Below are positions 1-6,329 of a stretch of DNA of 6,762 nt, piece after piece. Under the pieces are notes generated by a model that worked only from the letters and a program-made list of their open reading frames with translations, ran no database searches and was not told the origin of the DNA. Source of the stretch: Calditrichia bacterium (GTDB lineage: Bacteria > Calditrichota > Calditrichia > RBG-13-44-9); contig JALXCH010000207.1 of assembly GCA_026991005.1 (NCBI GenBank), positions 1-6,762 on the forward strand. The letters are read 5' to 3'. Every line of letters begins with the position of its first letter. Within the stretch, counting starts at the first letter, position 1. Position numbers and translations under genes: made by a program.

Positions 1-1296
1 AAACAGGATGTTATTGCGAATGGTATCCGAGAATAAAAACGCGTCCTGAGTCACTACCCCAATACAACGCCTCAGAGAAGGAAGATGATAGTGATTGACA
101 TCCTGCCCATCCACAAAAAGCATTCCCTCCGGAAGAGGATACAGCCGGGGAATGAGTTTGGTCAAAGTGCTCTTTCCACTACCGGTGGGTCCAATGATTC
201 CCAGAACAGATTGAGCGGGAATATGCAGAGAGATATCCTGTAACACGGGTTGATTCTCCCGATAACTGAATGTAAGTTGACGGAACTCGATTTCGCCCCG
301 GAGCTCCTGGCACTTCACCCGGATGGAACCCTCACTCACACTGGGCACAGCATCCAGCACCTGACGCATGCGTTGCATGGAAGCAGCCCCCTGCTGAAAC
401 AGACCTACTACCCAGCCCAGCGCAATGGATGGCCAAACCAGCATTCCCATATACAGCATAAAAGCGGTAAACTCCCCAATGGTGATGGTACCCTGAATAA
501 CCAATCGACCCCCACCCAGCAGAATGATGAGCACAGAGATTCCCGTCATCACAATCATAGTAGGATGAAACGCCGCCTGAATTCGGGCATAATTTAAATT
601 TTTACGAACGTATGTTTCATTCAATTCCCGGAATTTCTTTTCCCGGTTTCTTTCCTGAGCAAAGGCTTTAATAATAAACATTCCGGAGAAATTCTCCTGG
701 GCAAAACTGGTTATATCTGCCAGTTGAGCCTGAATGCGATCGAACCGTTTGCGGATGGCGGCTCCAAAGCGATTCACCAGTACAGCCATTACAGGAAAAG
801 GGATTAGCGCCAGCAGCGTTAAAATGGGACTGATGATGAGCATCATGGGAATCACCATCAGAAAAGCAAAAATGGTATTGATGAAATAGGCAATGCCCGG
901 GCCCAGCATGGATCGTACAGCGTTTAAATCGTTGGTAGCGCGGCTCATAATATCTCCGGTGGGGAAGCGGTCGTAGAAAGGGCGCGAGAGTGCCTCTAAT
1001 TTACGAAAAAAATCGTTGCGGAGATCAAATTCAATTTTGCGCGATGCCACAATTATGGTTCGCCTCATCAAGAACAGAAATATCCCCTGCAACGCTGCCA
1101 CAGCAACAATAAGCAATACATCGCGCTTGAGGAGAGAAAAAGAGATGGGTGGTTTTAGCAAATCGATGGCATGCTGAACAATGCGTGGTCCAATTACCCG
1201 AAACAGATTGGTAAGTACCACGAACAAAGCACCCGAAATGTACATCCAGCGGTATTTTCGCAAATATTTTCCCAGATAATGTAACGCGCGAAAAAT
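1..1296 (-). CDS. ABC exporter half-transporter, fused permease and ATPase (5' part only)
   Basis: This is a type IV (MsbA/MdlA/YheI-like) ABC exporter subunit: an inner-membrane six-helix domain fused to a nucleotide-binding domain that drives substrate export by ATP hydrolysis. The substrate cannot be told from sequence. Counting the proposed ATT start as residue 1, the membrane domain covers about 1-330, with a first hydrophobic segment near residues 18-35. The ATPase domain follows, with an A-loop Tyr345 (FSYRE), Walker A GPTGSGKST at 369-377 and Q-loop Gln417 (VTQDAFLF). The gene runs off the left edge after residue 432, so the LSGGQ signature, Walker B and H-loop are outside the window. 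Full-length relatives have about 580-620 residues. The membrane-domain end (IGEFTAFMLYMGMLVWP) resembles the MdlA/YheI group, whose members often work as heterodimers, so a partner gene may lie further left. An in-frame TAG at 1308-1306 limits the start. No ATG lies before 1245, but AGGAG at 1307-1303 is six bases from ATT at 1296. TTG at 1263 is the conventional alternative. The gene is divergent from the operon at 1544. Confidence 0.93.
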   Translation of the reverse strand, partial: MFRALHYLGKYLRKYRWMYISGALFVVLTNLFRVIGPRIVQHAIDLLKPPISFSLLKRDVLLIVAVAALQGIFLFLMRRTIIVASRKIEFDLRNDFFRKLEALSRPFYDRFPTGDIMSRATNDLNAVRSMLGPGIAYFINTIFAFLMVIPMMLIISPILTLLALIPFPVMAVLVNRFGAAIRKRFDRIQAQLADITSFAQENFSGMFIIKAFAQERNREKKFRELNETYVRKNLNYARIQAAFHPTMIVMTGISVLIILLGGGRLVIQGTITIGEFTAFMLYMGMLVWPSIALGWVVGLFQQGAASMQRMRQVLDAVPSVSEGSIRVKCQELRGEIEFRQLTFSYRENQPVLQDISLHIPAQSVLGIIGPTGSGKSTLTKLIPRLYPLPEGMLFVDGQDVNHYHLPSLRRCIGVVTQDAFLFSDTIRNNILF

Positions 1297-1302
1297 CGGT
1301 TT

Positions 1303-1307
1303 CTCCT
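1303..1307 (-). promoter_or_regulatory. Ribosome binding site AGGAG that points to an ATT start
   Basis: On the minus strand AGGAG lies six bases upstream of ATT (1296-1294), and it overlaps the in-frame stop TAG at 1308-1306. This is the best Shine-Dalgarno match ahead of the ABC exporter. The alternative TTG at 1263 has only a weak GGGA-type site in front of it. Translation from ATT gives an N-terminus beginning FRALHYLGKYLRKYRW, which is where related exporters usually begin. Confidence 0.6.
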
Positions 1308-1328
1308 ATTCTTTACTCAATAAAATAC

Positions 1329-1356
1329 AATTTACTGTATCTCAAATTTGAGTCAA
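1329..1356 (-). promoter_or_regulatory. Candidate sigma-70-type promoter for the ABC exporter gene
   Basis: On the minus strand, TTGACT (1356-1351, five of six matches to TTGACA) is followed after 16 bases by TAAATT (1334-1329, four of six matches to TATAAT). Transcription would start near 1322, giving a leader of about 25 bases before the proposed ATT start. The palindrome at 1341-1352 overlaps the -35 box and spacer, so a repressor could act there. This was found by eye in AT-rich DNA and could be chance. Confidence 0.42.
1341..1352. promoter_or_regulatory. Perfect 12-base palindrome, possible operator
   Basis: CTCAAATTTGAG is a perfect 12-base palindrome with no spacer. It lies across the last base of the -35 box and the spacer of the candidate ABC exporter promoter, where a bound dimeric repressor would block RNA polymerase. 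I do not recognise the regulator. Confidence 0.4.
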
Positions 1357-1427
1357 ACAATATTTGAATTCTCCTCTGCTGAAAATTTAAAATTCCCTTG
1401 CTATCAAATTATTTTTATTTATATTTA

Positions 1428-1443
1428 AGAACATATCTGTTCT
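1428..1443. promoter_or_regulatory. Inverted repeat AGAACA-N4-TGTTCT, possible operator in the divergent region
   Basis: AGAACA and TGTTCT are perfect inverted arms of six bases separated by TATC. The site ends 17 bases before the -35 box of the operon promoter, a position suited to an activator, and also lies upstream of the divergent ABC promoter. It does not match the LexA spacings I know (GAAC-N4-GTTC or CTGT-N8-ACAG). No T-run follows directly, so it is unlikely to be a terminator. The regulator is unknown. Confidence 0.45.
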
Positions 1444-1460
1444 AATTAATTAATTATCTC

Positions 1461-1489
1461 TTGATTTATACCATAAAACATTGAATAAT
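1461..1489 (+). promoter_or_regulatory. Candidate sigma-70-type promoter for the A-B-C operon
   Basis: TTGATT (1461-1466) and AATAAT (1484-1489, five of six matches to TATAAT) are separated by 17 bases. The DNA just upstream is very AT-rich, with TAAT repeated at about 1443-1457, and could act as an UP element. Transcription would start near 1496, giving a leader of about 48 bases. That would exclude the in-frame TTG at 1481 as a start and agrees with ATG 1544. Confidence 0.5.
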
Positions 1490-1530
1490 CTTTTTCGGAT
1501 CAGGCCTTTTATTTTCACATCATTCAAAAA

Positions 1531-1537
1531 AAGGGGA
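1531..1537 (+). promoter_or_regulatory. Ribosome binding site AAGGGGA deciding the start of gene A
   Basis: AAGGGGA has its GGGG core seven bases before ATG 1544. The frame is open back to TTG 1481, but only the 1544 start has this site and places a lysine-arginine signal peptide at the extreme N-terminus. Confidence 0.8.
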
Positions 1538-1543
1538 TTTAGC

Positions 1544-3778
1544 ATGAAACGAACTGTTCTCATTTTTTTTATTTTCATAATTATTGGAATTATTAATTAT
1601 TCTATTTTTGCCCAGAACATGCCCACTACAAACGAGGTTACTCTGCCCTCGGCAGGTTCGATGGGTCCTATTTATACCCTTCCACAGCAGGTAGTTAAGC
1701 ACAATATTTCCAATCCTACTTCTTCATTTATTCCTTCCTACGGTGCAAAATCGCTCCCGTTGGGCACCAACATCGAAGCGTTCAATTTTGATGACAATGC
1801 CACAGTAAATAATGGACATGTATTTATTCCTCCCGATCCGTATGGTGCGGCAGGTATTGAACATGTGGTAAATGTGGTCAATACAGGAATTGAATGGTAT
1901 GAAAAAAATGGAACTCAGCAACATCAGGGAAGTTTGAAGAGTTTTTTCTCTTCACTCAACCCGCATACTTATACTTTCGATCCCAAGGTGATTTACGATC
2001 AATACGAAGATCGTTTCGTAGTTATTACTCTAGAAAAAGAATCCTCTCCAGCTCGCTCCCGAATATTTGTGGCTGTATCGGCAACCAGTGACCCCAACGG
2101 CACCTGGTACTACCTGGACATTGATGCGCTGGAGACCATTGGAGGGGACGAGAGCTGGGCCGATTATCCCGGGCTGGCTGTGGATGAAGAAGCAATTTAC
2201 ATTACTGCTAACATGTTTGCCTTTTCCGGTGGTTACAAAGGTTCTCGGGTGTGGATTATCGATAAAGGAGTGAGTGGTGGTTTTTATGGTGGTGGAGCGG
2301 CTTCTTATAATAAATACGATCCTTATGCTTTAGCAGGAATTCCCAATAATGCGGTTACCACCCAACCTGCTCACGTATTTGATGCTCCTTCCGGTGATTT
2401 CGGCACCTATCTAGTTGCTTACTCAGGTTACCATTCCGGTAGCACCGAGTATCTTTTACTTATCCTTATTAATAATCCTCTATCCTCCCCCTCTTTCACC
2501 TATCAGTGGGTGAATTGTGGAGATTTTGACGACAACAGTACTTCCATTCAAGAAGCTCCTCAATCCGGCTCGGCGTACCTCATTAACACTGGTGACCGTA
2601 GAGCGCTCAATGCCGTGTGGCGGAATAATTTTCTTTACACCGCAGCGAATTGTATGCCCAGCAGCGGCGCTGATGTAGGACAAACCACCGCTCACTGGTT
2701 CAAATTATCCACTTCCACCCCTACCAATGTAACTCTTTATGACCAAGGGCATATTGGTGGCGAGGATATTGCAACGAATTGCTACACCTTTTACCCCAGC
2801 ATTGCGGTAGATAGACATGGAAACATTGGGCTGGGTTTCTCTGCCTCTGCTTCCTCAATTTATCCGGGAGCTTATTATACTGGACGTTTAAACAGTGATC
2901 CTGCCGGAACGGTGCAGCCTTCCGAAACCCTGCGCAGTGGGCTGGATTATTACTACCGGGCATTTGGAGGCTCCCGAAATCGATGGGGTGACTATACCGC
3001 TATTTGCATCGACCCCTCGGATGATGAAACGTTTTGGGTGTATAATGAATATGCCCTAACCCGTGGGAGCACCATTAGTGGTGAAGACGGACGCTGGGGT
3101 ACAGCGTTTGGCCAATTTTCTTTTAAAGTTTACGCAAACGTCAAAATCTTTATGGAAGGTCCTTACAATTCCGGTGGGATGAATACCGATCTGAACAGTG
3201 CCGGTTACCTTCCTCTTACCCAACCCTACACCGGACATCCCTGGAATTACAGCGGTAGCGAATCGGTGTCCAGTATGCCCAGCGATATCGTGGATTGGGT
3301 TTTAATTCAACTGCGTACTGGCACGGATTCCTCCACCACCAAAGCAACCCGCGCGGCTTTATTGCGCAACGATGGGCAAATTGTGGATCTGGACGGTGGT
3401 CTGGTAAAATTTGAAGGAATTGTCCCCGGAAATTATTATATTGTAATTCGACATCGCAATCACCTGGATGTAATGAGTGCAAATCCGGTTAACTTGTGGA
3501 GCAACTCTTCGTTGTATAATTTTACTTCGGGAAGCACTCAATTTTACGGATCAAATGGTGCCAAAGAGATCGATACCGGAATATGGGGCATGATTGCCGG
3601 AGATGCCGATGGAAATGGTCAAGTTCAAACCAGCGACAAAAACGATTATTGGTGGGTTGACACCGGGACAGCCGGTTACAAAAATAGCGACTTCAACCTG
3701 AATGGACAGGTGCAAACCAGCGATAAAAACGATTATTGGTGGGGCAATTCCGGATTAGGCACCCAGGTTCCGTTTTAA
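1544..3778 (+). CDS. Gene A: secreted propeller-like protein with C-terminal dockerin-like module
   Basis: A 744-residue exported protein of unproven function. Residues 1-23 are a Sec signal peptide (MKR, a long Ile/Phe-rich core, likely cleavage FA|QN). Residues about 90-530 match by eye a widespread family of secreted, sialidase-like or propeller-like proteins. The landmarks are PPDPYGAAG at 96-104, FDPKVIYDQYEDRF at 145-158, WADYP at 205-209 and RWGDYTAICIDPSDDETFW at 480-498. I see no catalytic set and no Asp-box, so no enzyme activity is assigned. Residues 533-744 form a module shared with gene B. It ends in two dockerin-type calcium loops, D687-D689-N691-Q693-D698 and D716-N718-N720-Q722-D727, each followed by KNDYWW. 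There is no sorting domain or lipobox, so surface retention would need a partner. It is the first gene of the operon; gene B starts 35 bases after its stop. Confidence 0.9.
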   Translation: MKRTVLIFFIFIIIGIINYSIFAQNMPTTNEVTLPSAGSMGPIYTLPQQVVKHNISNPTSSFIPSYGAKSLPLGTNIEAFNFDDNATVNNGHVFIPPDPYGAAGIEHVVNVVNTGIEWYEKNGTQQHQGSLKSFFSSLNPHTYTFDPKVIYDQYEDRFVVITLEKESSPARSRIFVAVSATSDPNGTWYYLDIDALETIGGDESWADYPGLAVDEEAIYITANMFAFSGGYKGSRVWIIDKGVSGGFYGGGAASYNKYDPYALAGIPNNAVTTQPAHVFDAPSGDFGTYLVAYSGYHSGSTEYLLLILINNPLSSPSFTYQWVNCGDFDDNSTSIQEAPQSGSAYLINTGDRRALNAVWRNNFLYTAANCMPSSGADVGQTTAHWFKLSTSTPTNVTLYDQGHIGGEDIATNCYTFYPSIAVDRHGNIGLGFSASASSIYPGAYYTGRLNSDPAGTVQPSETLRSGLDYYYRAFGGSRNRWGDYTAICIDPSDDETFWVYNEYALTRGSTISGEDGRWGTAFGQFSFKVYANVKIFMEGPYNSGGMNTDLNSAGYLPLTQPYTGHPWNYSGSESVSSMPSDIVDWVLIQLRTGTDSSTTKATRAALLRNDGQIVDLDGGLVKFEGIVPGNYYIVIRHRNHLDVMSANPVNLWSNSSLYNFTSGSTQFYGSNGAKEIDTGIWGMIAGDADGNGQVQTSDKNDYWWVDTGTAGYKNSDFNLNGQVQTSDKNDYWWGNSGLGTQVPF
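3140..3775 (+). repeat. First copy of a 212-codon module duplicated between genes A and B
   Basis: This encodes residues 533-744 of protein A and matches 4330-4968 of gene B along its whole length, by eye with well over half of residues identical. Shared landmarks are KIF-EG-YN at the start, GYLPL-QPY, PWNYSGSESVSS, VDWVL, VKFEG, RHRNH and DVM, and the paired GDADGNGQ / NGQVQTSDKND loops. The module is known to me from the C-termini of many Bacteroidota-type secreted proteins, where its function is not established. The two copies are the most similar DNA in the window and could recombine. Confidence 0.88.
3602..3742 (+). repeat. Tandem calcium-loop repeat (dockerin-like) at the end of gene A
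   Basis: Two loops start 29 codons apart and fit the dockerin pattern D-x-D/N-x-N-G-x-V-x-x-x-D. Each continues into KND-Y-W-W. The DNA for the 12 codons from Q693 and Q722 differs at only three of 36 bases, all at synonymous third positions. In dockerins, paired loops of this kind bind calcium and create a near-symmetric surface for cohesin. Here the binding surface is not confirmed. Confidence 0.8.
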
Positions 3779-3800
3779 TAAACCTATCCGAACTAAATGA

Positions 3801-3806
3801 GAGAGG
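3801..3806 (+). promoter_or_regulatory. Ribosome binding site GAGAGG deciding the start of gene B
   Basis: GAGAGG lies seven bases before ATG 3814. The frame is open further upstream to 3736, inside gene A. Only the 3814 start has a Shine-Dalgarno site and puts the signal peptide at the N-terminus, so the longer reading, which overlaps gene A, is rejected. Confidence 0.82.
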
Positions 3807-3813
3807 ATTATCC

Positions 3814-4971
3814 ATGAAACGGGGTTTACTTTTTTCGGCGCTTTTTCTGTTAATTTTTTCCTTTCAATTGTGGGCCCAAAGCTACGATTTAAAATTTGTT
3901 CTGGTCAATGATGACAATACGGTTGGTGGAAACTTTGATATTAAAATCCAGATTAAAGCCAGTTCCGAATTTAATATGGGAACCAGCAATTTAACCTTCA
4001 GTTTCAACAGTGCAGCCTTGCAAAATCCTACCCTCCTCCAGGCATTTAATTTCAGTGGTGGCAATTATAGCACCATTACAGTAACGGAACCGCTCAGTGG
4101 CGTAACCTCGGTGAATATTGTTTTAAATACACAAGAGTCTGGCCAAACAGTCACCACAAGTTACATGGACATTGCTACCATCCGTTACGAAATTACGGAT
4201 GCCAATGCAGATAAAAGTTTTGAATGGAGAACTACTACCCCTAACCGCACGAATATCTGGGACGATGCGGCAACACCTCAGGAAACTACTGCAGGAACCC
4301 TCCAGAATTATTCTGCCACACTGGCCAACTTGAAAATTTTCCTGGAAGGCGCTTACAACACCTCCAACCATAATATGAATACCACCCTCAAAGACAATGG
4401 TTATCTTCCCCTTTCCCAACCGTACAACACCGCACCCTGGAATTACAGTGGTAGCGAAAGCGTTTCCAGTATCCCGGCAGATGTGGTGGATTGGGTGCTT
4501 GTAGAATTACGCACCAGCACCGAAGCATCTTCGAAAGTAAGCACCCGCGCCGCTTTCTTGAAAAAAGATGGTTCCATTGTGGATATGGATGGCACCACCG
4601 CTGTGAAATTCGAAGGAGTACCGGCAGGAAATTATTATGTAGTTGTGCGCCACCGCAACCATGTGGATGTGATGACGGCTTCTGCAATTTCTCTGGGTAC
4701 GAACTCTGCACTGTATGATTTCAGTACCGGAACGGACAAATTTTACGGAAGTTCGGCCAAACAACTGGAAAGCAATGTTTACGGCATGTATTCCGGGGAT
4801 GCAGATGGAAATGGCCAGATCCAAACCAGCGATAAAAATGATCATTGGTGGAATCAGGTTGGAACGGCGGGTTACAAAAGTGGTGATTTCAGTCTTAATG
4901 GACAGGTTCAAACCTCTGATAAAAATGATTATTGGTGGAATAATGTAGGAATTGGGAGTATGGTACCTTAA
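3814..4971 (+). CDS. Gene B: secreted cohesin-like domain plus dockerin-like C-terminal module
   Basis: A 385-residue exported protein of unknown function. Residues 1-21 are a Sec signal peptide (MKRG, hydrophobic core, cleavage LWA|QS). Residues about 24-168 look like a single beta-sandwich of alternating strands: DLKFVLV, a GGNFDIKIQI strand, LTFSFNSAAL, FNFSGGNY at 78-85, then SVNIVLN and IATIRYEI. This strand order, with its F-N-F-S-G motif, resembles cohesin-like carbohydrate-binding or scaffold domains of Bacteroidota-type secreted proteins; the fold is an inference. Residues 173-385 are the second copy of the gene A module, with loops D329-D331-N333-Q335-D340 and D358-S360-N362-Q364-D369, each followed by KND(H/Y)WW. 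The second loop has Ser instead of Asp or Asn at its third position, which may weaken calcium binding. It has no sorting domain. B lies 35 bases after A and 44 bases before C in the same operon. Confidence 0.9.
   Translation: MKRGLLFSALFLLIFSFQLWAQSYDLKFVLVNDDNTVGGNFDIKIQIKASSEFNMGTSNLTFSFNSAALQNPTLLQAFNFSGGNYSTITVTEPLSGVTSVNIVLNTQESGQTVTTSYMDIATIRYEITDANADKSFEWRTTTPNRTNIWDDAATPQETTAGTLQNYSATLANLKIFLEGAYNTSNHNMNTTLKDNGYLPLSQPYNTAPWNYSGSESVSSIPADVVDWVLVELRTSTEASSKVSTRAAFLKKDGSIVDMDGTTAVKFEGVPAGNYYVVVRHRNHVDVMTASAISLGTNSALYDFSTGTDKFYGSSAKQLESNVYGMYSGDADGNGQIQTSDKNDHWWNQVGTAGYKSGDFSLNGQVQTSDKNDYWWNNVGIGSMVP
4330..4968 (+). repeat. Second copy of the module shared with gene A
   Basis: This encodes residues 173-385 of protein B, 213 residues against 212 in A, with only small indels near the N-terminal end (TSNHNMNT against SGGMNT), at the DGTT/DGG turn and at the NGAK/SAK position. 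The two copies are attached to unrelated N-terminal domains, so the module behaves as an independent, mobile unit. Its position at the extreme C-terminus in both proteins fits a targeting or docking role. Confidence 0.88.
4798..4938 (+). repeat. Tandem calcium-loop repeat (dockerin-like) at the end of gene B
   Basis: Two loops start 29 codons apart, exactly as in gene A. Both keep G-Q-(I/V)-Q-T-S-D-K-N-D followed by an aromatic or His residue and Trp-Trp. The linker GTAGYK between the loops is also identical in A and B. Confidence 0.8.
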
Positions 4972-5000
4972 TTTAAAAAATAGCGAATTAAAATTAAATT

Positions 5001-5009
5001 AGAAAGGGG
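5001..5009 (+). promoter_or_regulatory. Ribosome binding site AGAAAGGGG of gene C
   Basis: The AAGGGG core ends six bases before ATG 5016. The 44-base gap after gene B is AT-rich but contains no hairpin, so transcription probably continues from B into C. Confidence 0.78.
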
Positions 5010-5015
5010 TGTGCT

Positions 5016-6191
5016 ATGAAAAAATTGACTCTATTGTTTCTTTTATTTGGTTTACTGATTGCATCCAATAGTTTTGCGACTGGAATTACGTTTACTTTTG
5101 ACAATACTCAAATTACCGGGACTTCTCCCAAATATCTGGAATTCGATATTATGGTTTTTGCCGATGCTTCAGGAACAAAAGTAGGCGATTTAATGGCTTA
5201 TGTGAATTACAATAGCGCGGGTTTTGGAACAAATGTACATGGAAATGGAAAAGTACTGGTAACTAAAGGAAGTTTAATAAGTAGTTCAGATTATAGAATC
5301 AGGGTTAATGATAATGGACCTTCTCGTCTGGCAATAACCGTGGAATTTAATCAAAACGATCCCTCTGCGGGAAGTGACTTACCCACTGCACCTACTCAGC
5401 TCCTGCATCTCAAAATGGAAATTGCCGACCAGACGCAAAACGCCGGGCTCTCTTTCCAGCAATCTCTCATGGTGGGACAACAATACGAATCGGATCACCA
5501 AACTAAATATAGCCCCGTAACTGCTAACGATACCTATGATGGCTCTCTCCCCGTGGAACTTACTTCCTTTACCATTACCGCTGGTAATAATAGTGCAACC
5601 CTGCGCTGGAGCACTGCCAGCGAGGTGAATACCAGCGGATTTGAAATCTACCGTTCCACCCAGGAGGATGGAGAATTCCAACTGGTGGCGTCCTATCAGA
5701 ATAATCCCAACCTCCAGGGTGCCGGAAACTCCAATGAAGGACATACCTATCAGTACACTGATGTAAATCTGGTGAACGGAGTAACCTACTGGTACAAACT
5801 GGCAGATGTGGATTTCAATGGCCATCGGAATTTTCATCAGGTGGTCTCGGTAATTCCTAATACCAGTGGTACAAACCTCCAGCGCCAGGAGCAACTGCCA
5901 GAATCGTTCCAGTTACACCAGAATTATCCCAACCCCTTTAACCCCACCACTACCATCCGTTTCGACATCCCGAAATTTCAACAAGGGATGGTTAATATGC
6001 AATTGGTGATTTACAATACGCTGGGCAAACAGGTACGGGTTCTGTATCAGGGCCCCATTCAACCCGGTTCTTACACCCTGGTATGGGATGGAAGGGATGA
6101 TAATGGTGAGCCAGTTTCCAGTGGTCTCTATTTTTACTCCATTCGTACAGACATATTCTTTGCCGTGAAGAAAATGATGCTTTTGAAATAA
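5016..6191 (+). CDS. Gene C: secreted cohesin-like and Fn3-like protein with C-terminal sorting domain
   Basis: A 391-residue surface protein. Residues 1-21 are a Sec signal peptide (MKKLTLLFLLFGLL, cleavage SFA|TG). Residues about 23-175 form a beta-rich domain opening with ITFTFDN and carrying YLEFDIMVFAD and LLHLKMEIAD strands, likely a cohesin-like or adhesin sandwich. The motif LPVELTSF at 178-185 then leads into a fibronectin-III-like domain to about 285, with LRWSTASEVNTSGFEIYRS at 196-214 and YWYKLADVDFNG at 258-269. Residues about 296-391 are a FlgD-like/type A sorting domain: NYPNPFNPTTTIRF from 303, then VWDGRDDNGEPVSSGLYFY at 356-374 and a KKMMLLK end. In species with the type IX secretion system such domains direct outer-membrane translocation and anchoring; whether this organism has that system is not shown here. 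C is the last gene of the operon and the only one with this anchor. Confidence 0.92.
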   Translation: MKKLTLLFLLFGLLIASNSFATGITFTFDNTQITGTSPKYLEFDIMVFADASGTKVGDLMAYVNYNSAGFGTNVHGNGKVLVTKGSLISSSDYRIRVNDNGPSRLAITVEFNQNDPSAGSDLPTAPTQLLHLKMEIADQTQNAGLSFQQSLMVGQQYESDHQTKYSPVTANDTYDGSLPVELTSFTITAGNNSATLRWSTASEVNTSGFEIYRSTQEDGEFQLVASYQNNPNLQGAGNSNEGHTYQYTDVNLVNGVTYWYKLADVDFNGHRNFHQVVSVIPNTSGTNLQRQEQLPESFQLHQNYPNPFNPTTTIRFDIPKFQQGMVNMQLVIYNTLGKQVRVLYQGPIQPGSYTLVWDGRDDNGEPVSSGLYFYSIRTDIFFAVKKMMLLK

Positions 6192-6217
6192 ACGCCAACA
6201 TTTCTCTCCATTTTCTC

Positions 6218-6257
6218 AAAACCCTCTGCGTTTCTCTGGCAGAGGGTTTTGTGTTTT
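6218..6257 (+). terminator. Intrinsic terminator of the A-B-C operon
   Basis: A perfect 12-base-pair stem, AAAACCCTCTGC (6218-6229) with GCAGAGGGTTTT (6239-6250), encloses a nine-base loop. T-rich sequence (TTTTGTGTTTT) follows and includes the end of the stem. It lies 26 bases after the stop of gene C. The A-run on the left arm means it could also act on the minus strand, but no minus-strand gene ends here. Confidence 0.88.
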
Positions 6258-6329
6258 AAGAAAAATCAGCTTTTCGGAATACCATGTTTCAACCATGTCC
6301 ATAAACGTAGGTTTCTTCCCAAAGTTCTG

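Noticed and set aside
250..597. Plus-strand open frame of 115 codons
   Set aside because: It lies wholly within the minus-strand ABC exporter, has no ribosome site and is a low-complexity, His/Gln/Asn/Ser-rich translation typical of an antisense shadow.
1443..1457. TAAT tandem run as a microsatellite or phase-variable repeat
   Set aside because: Only about three and a half units in a generally AT-rich stretch, too short to expect slippage; more likely promoter-region composition.
1481..1543. Upstream in-frame TTG start for gene A
   Set aside because: It lies at the predicted promoter -10 region, has no ribosome site, and would bury the signal peptide; ATG 1544 with AAGGGGA is far better.
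3736..3813. Upstream extension of gene B overlapping the end of gene A
   Set aside because: No Shine-Dalgarno site and it would place 26 extra residues ahead of a typical signal peptide.
5379..5894. Minus-strand open frame of 171 codons inside gene C
   Set aside because: Antisense to a clearly real signal-peptide/Fn3-like protein; long but without ribosome site or recognisable domain.
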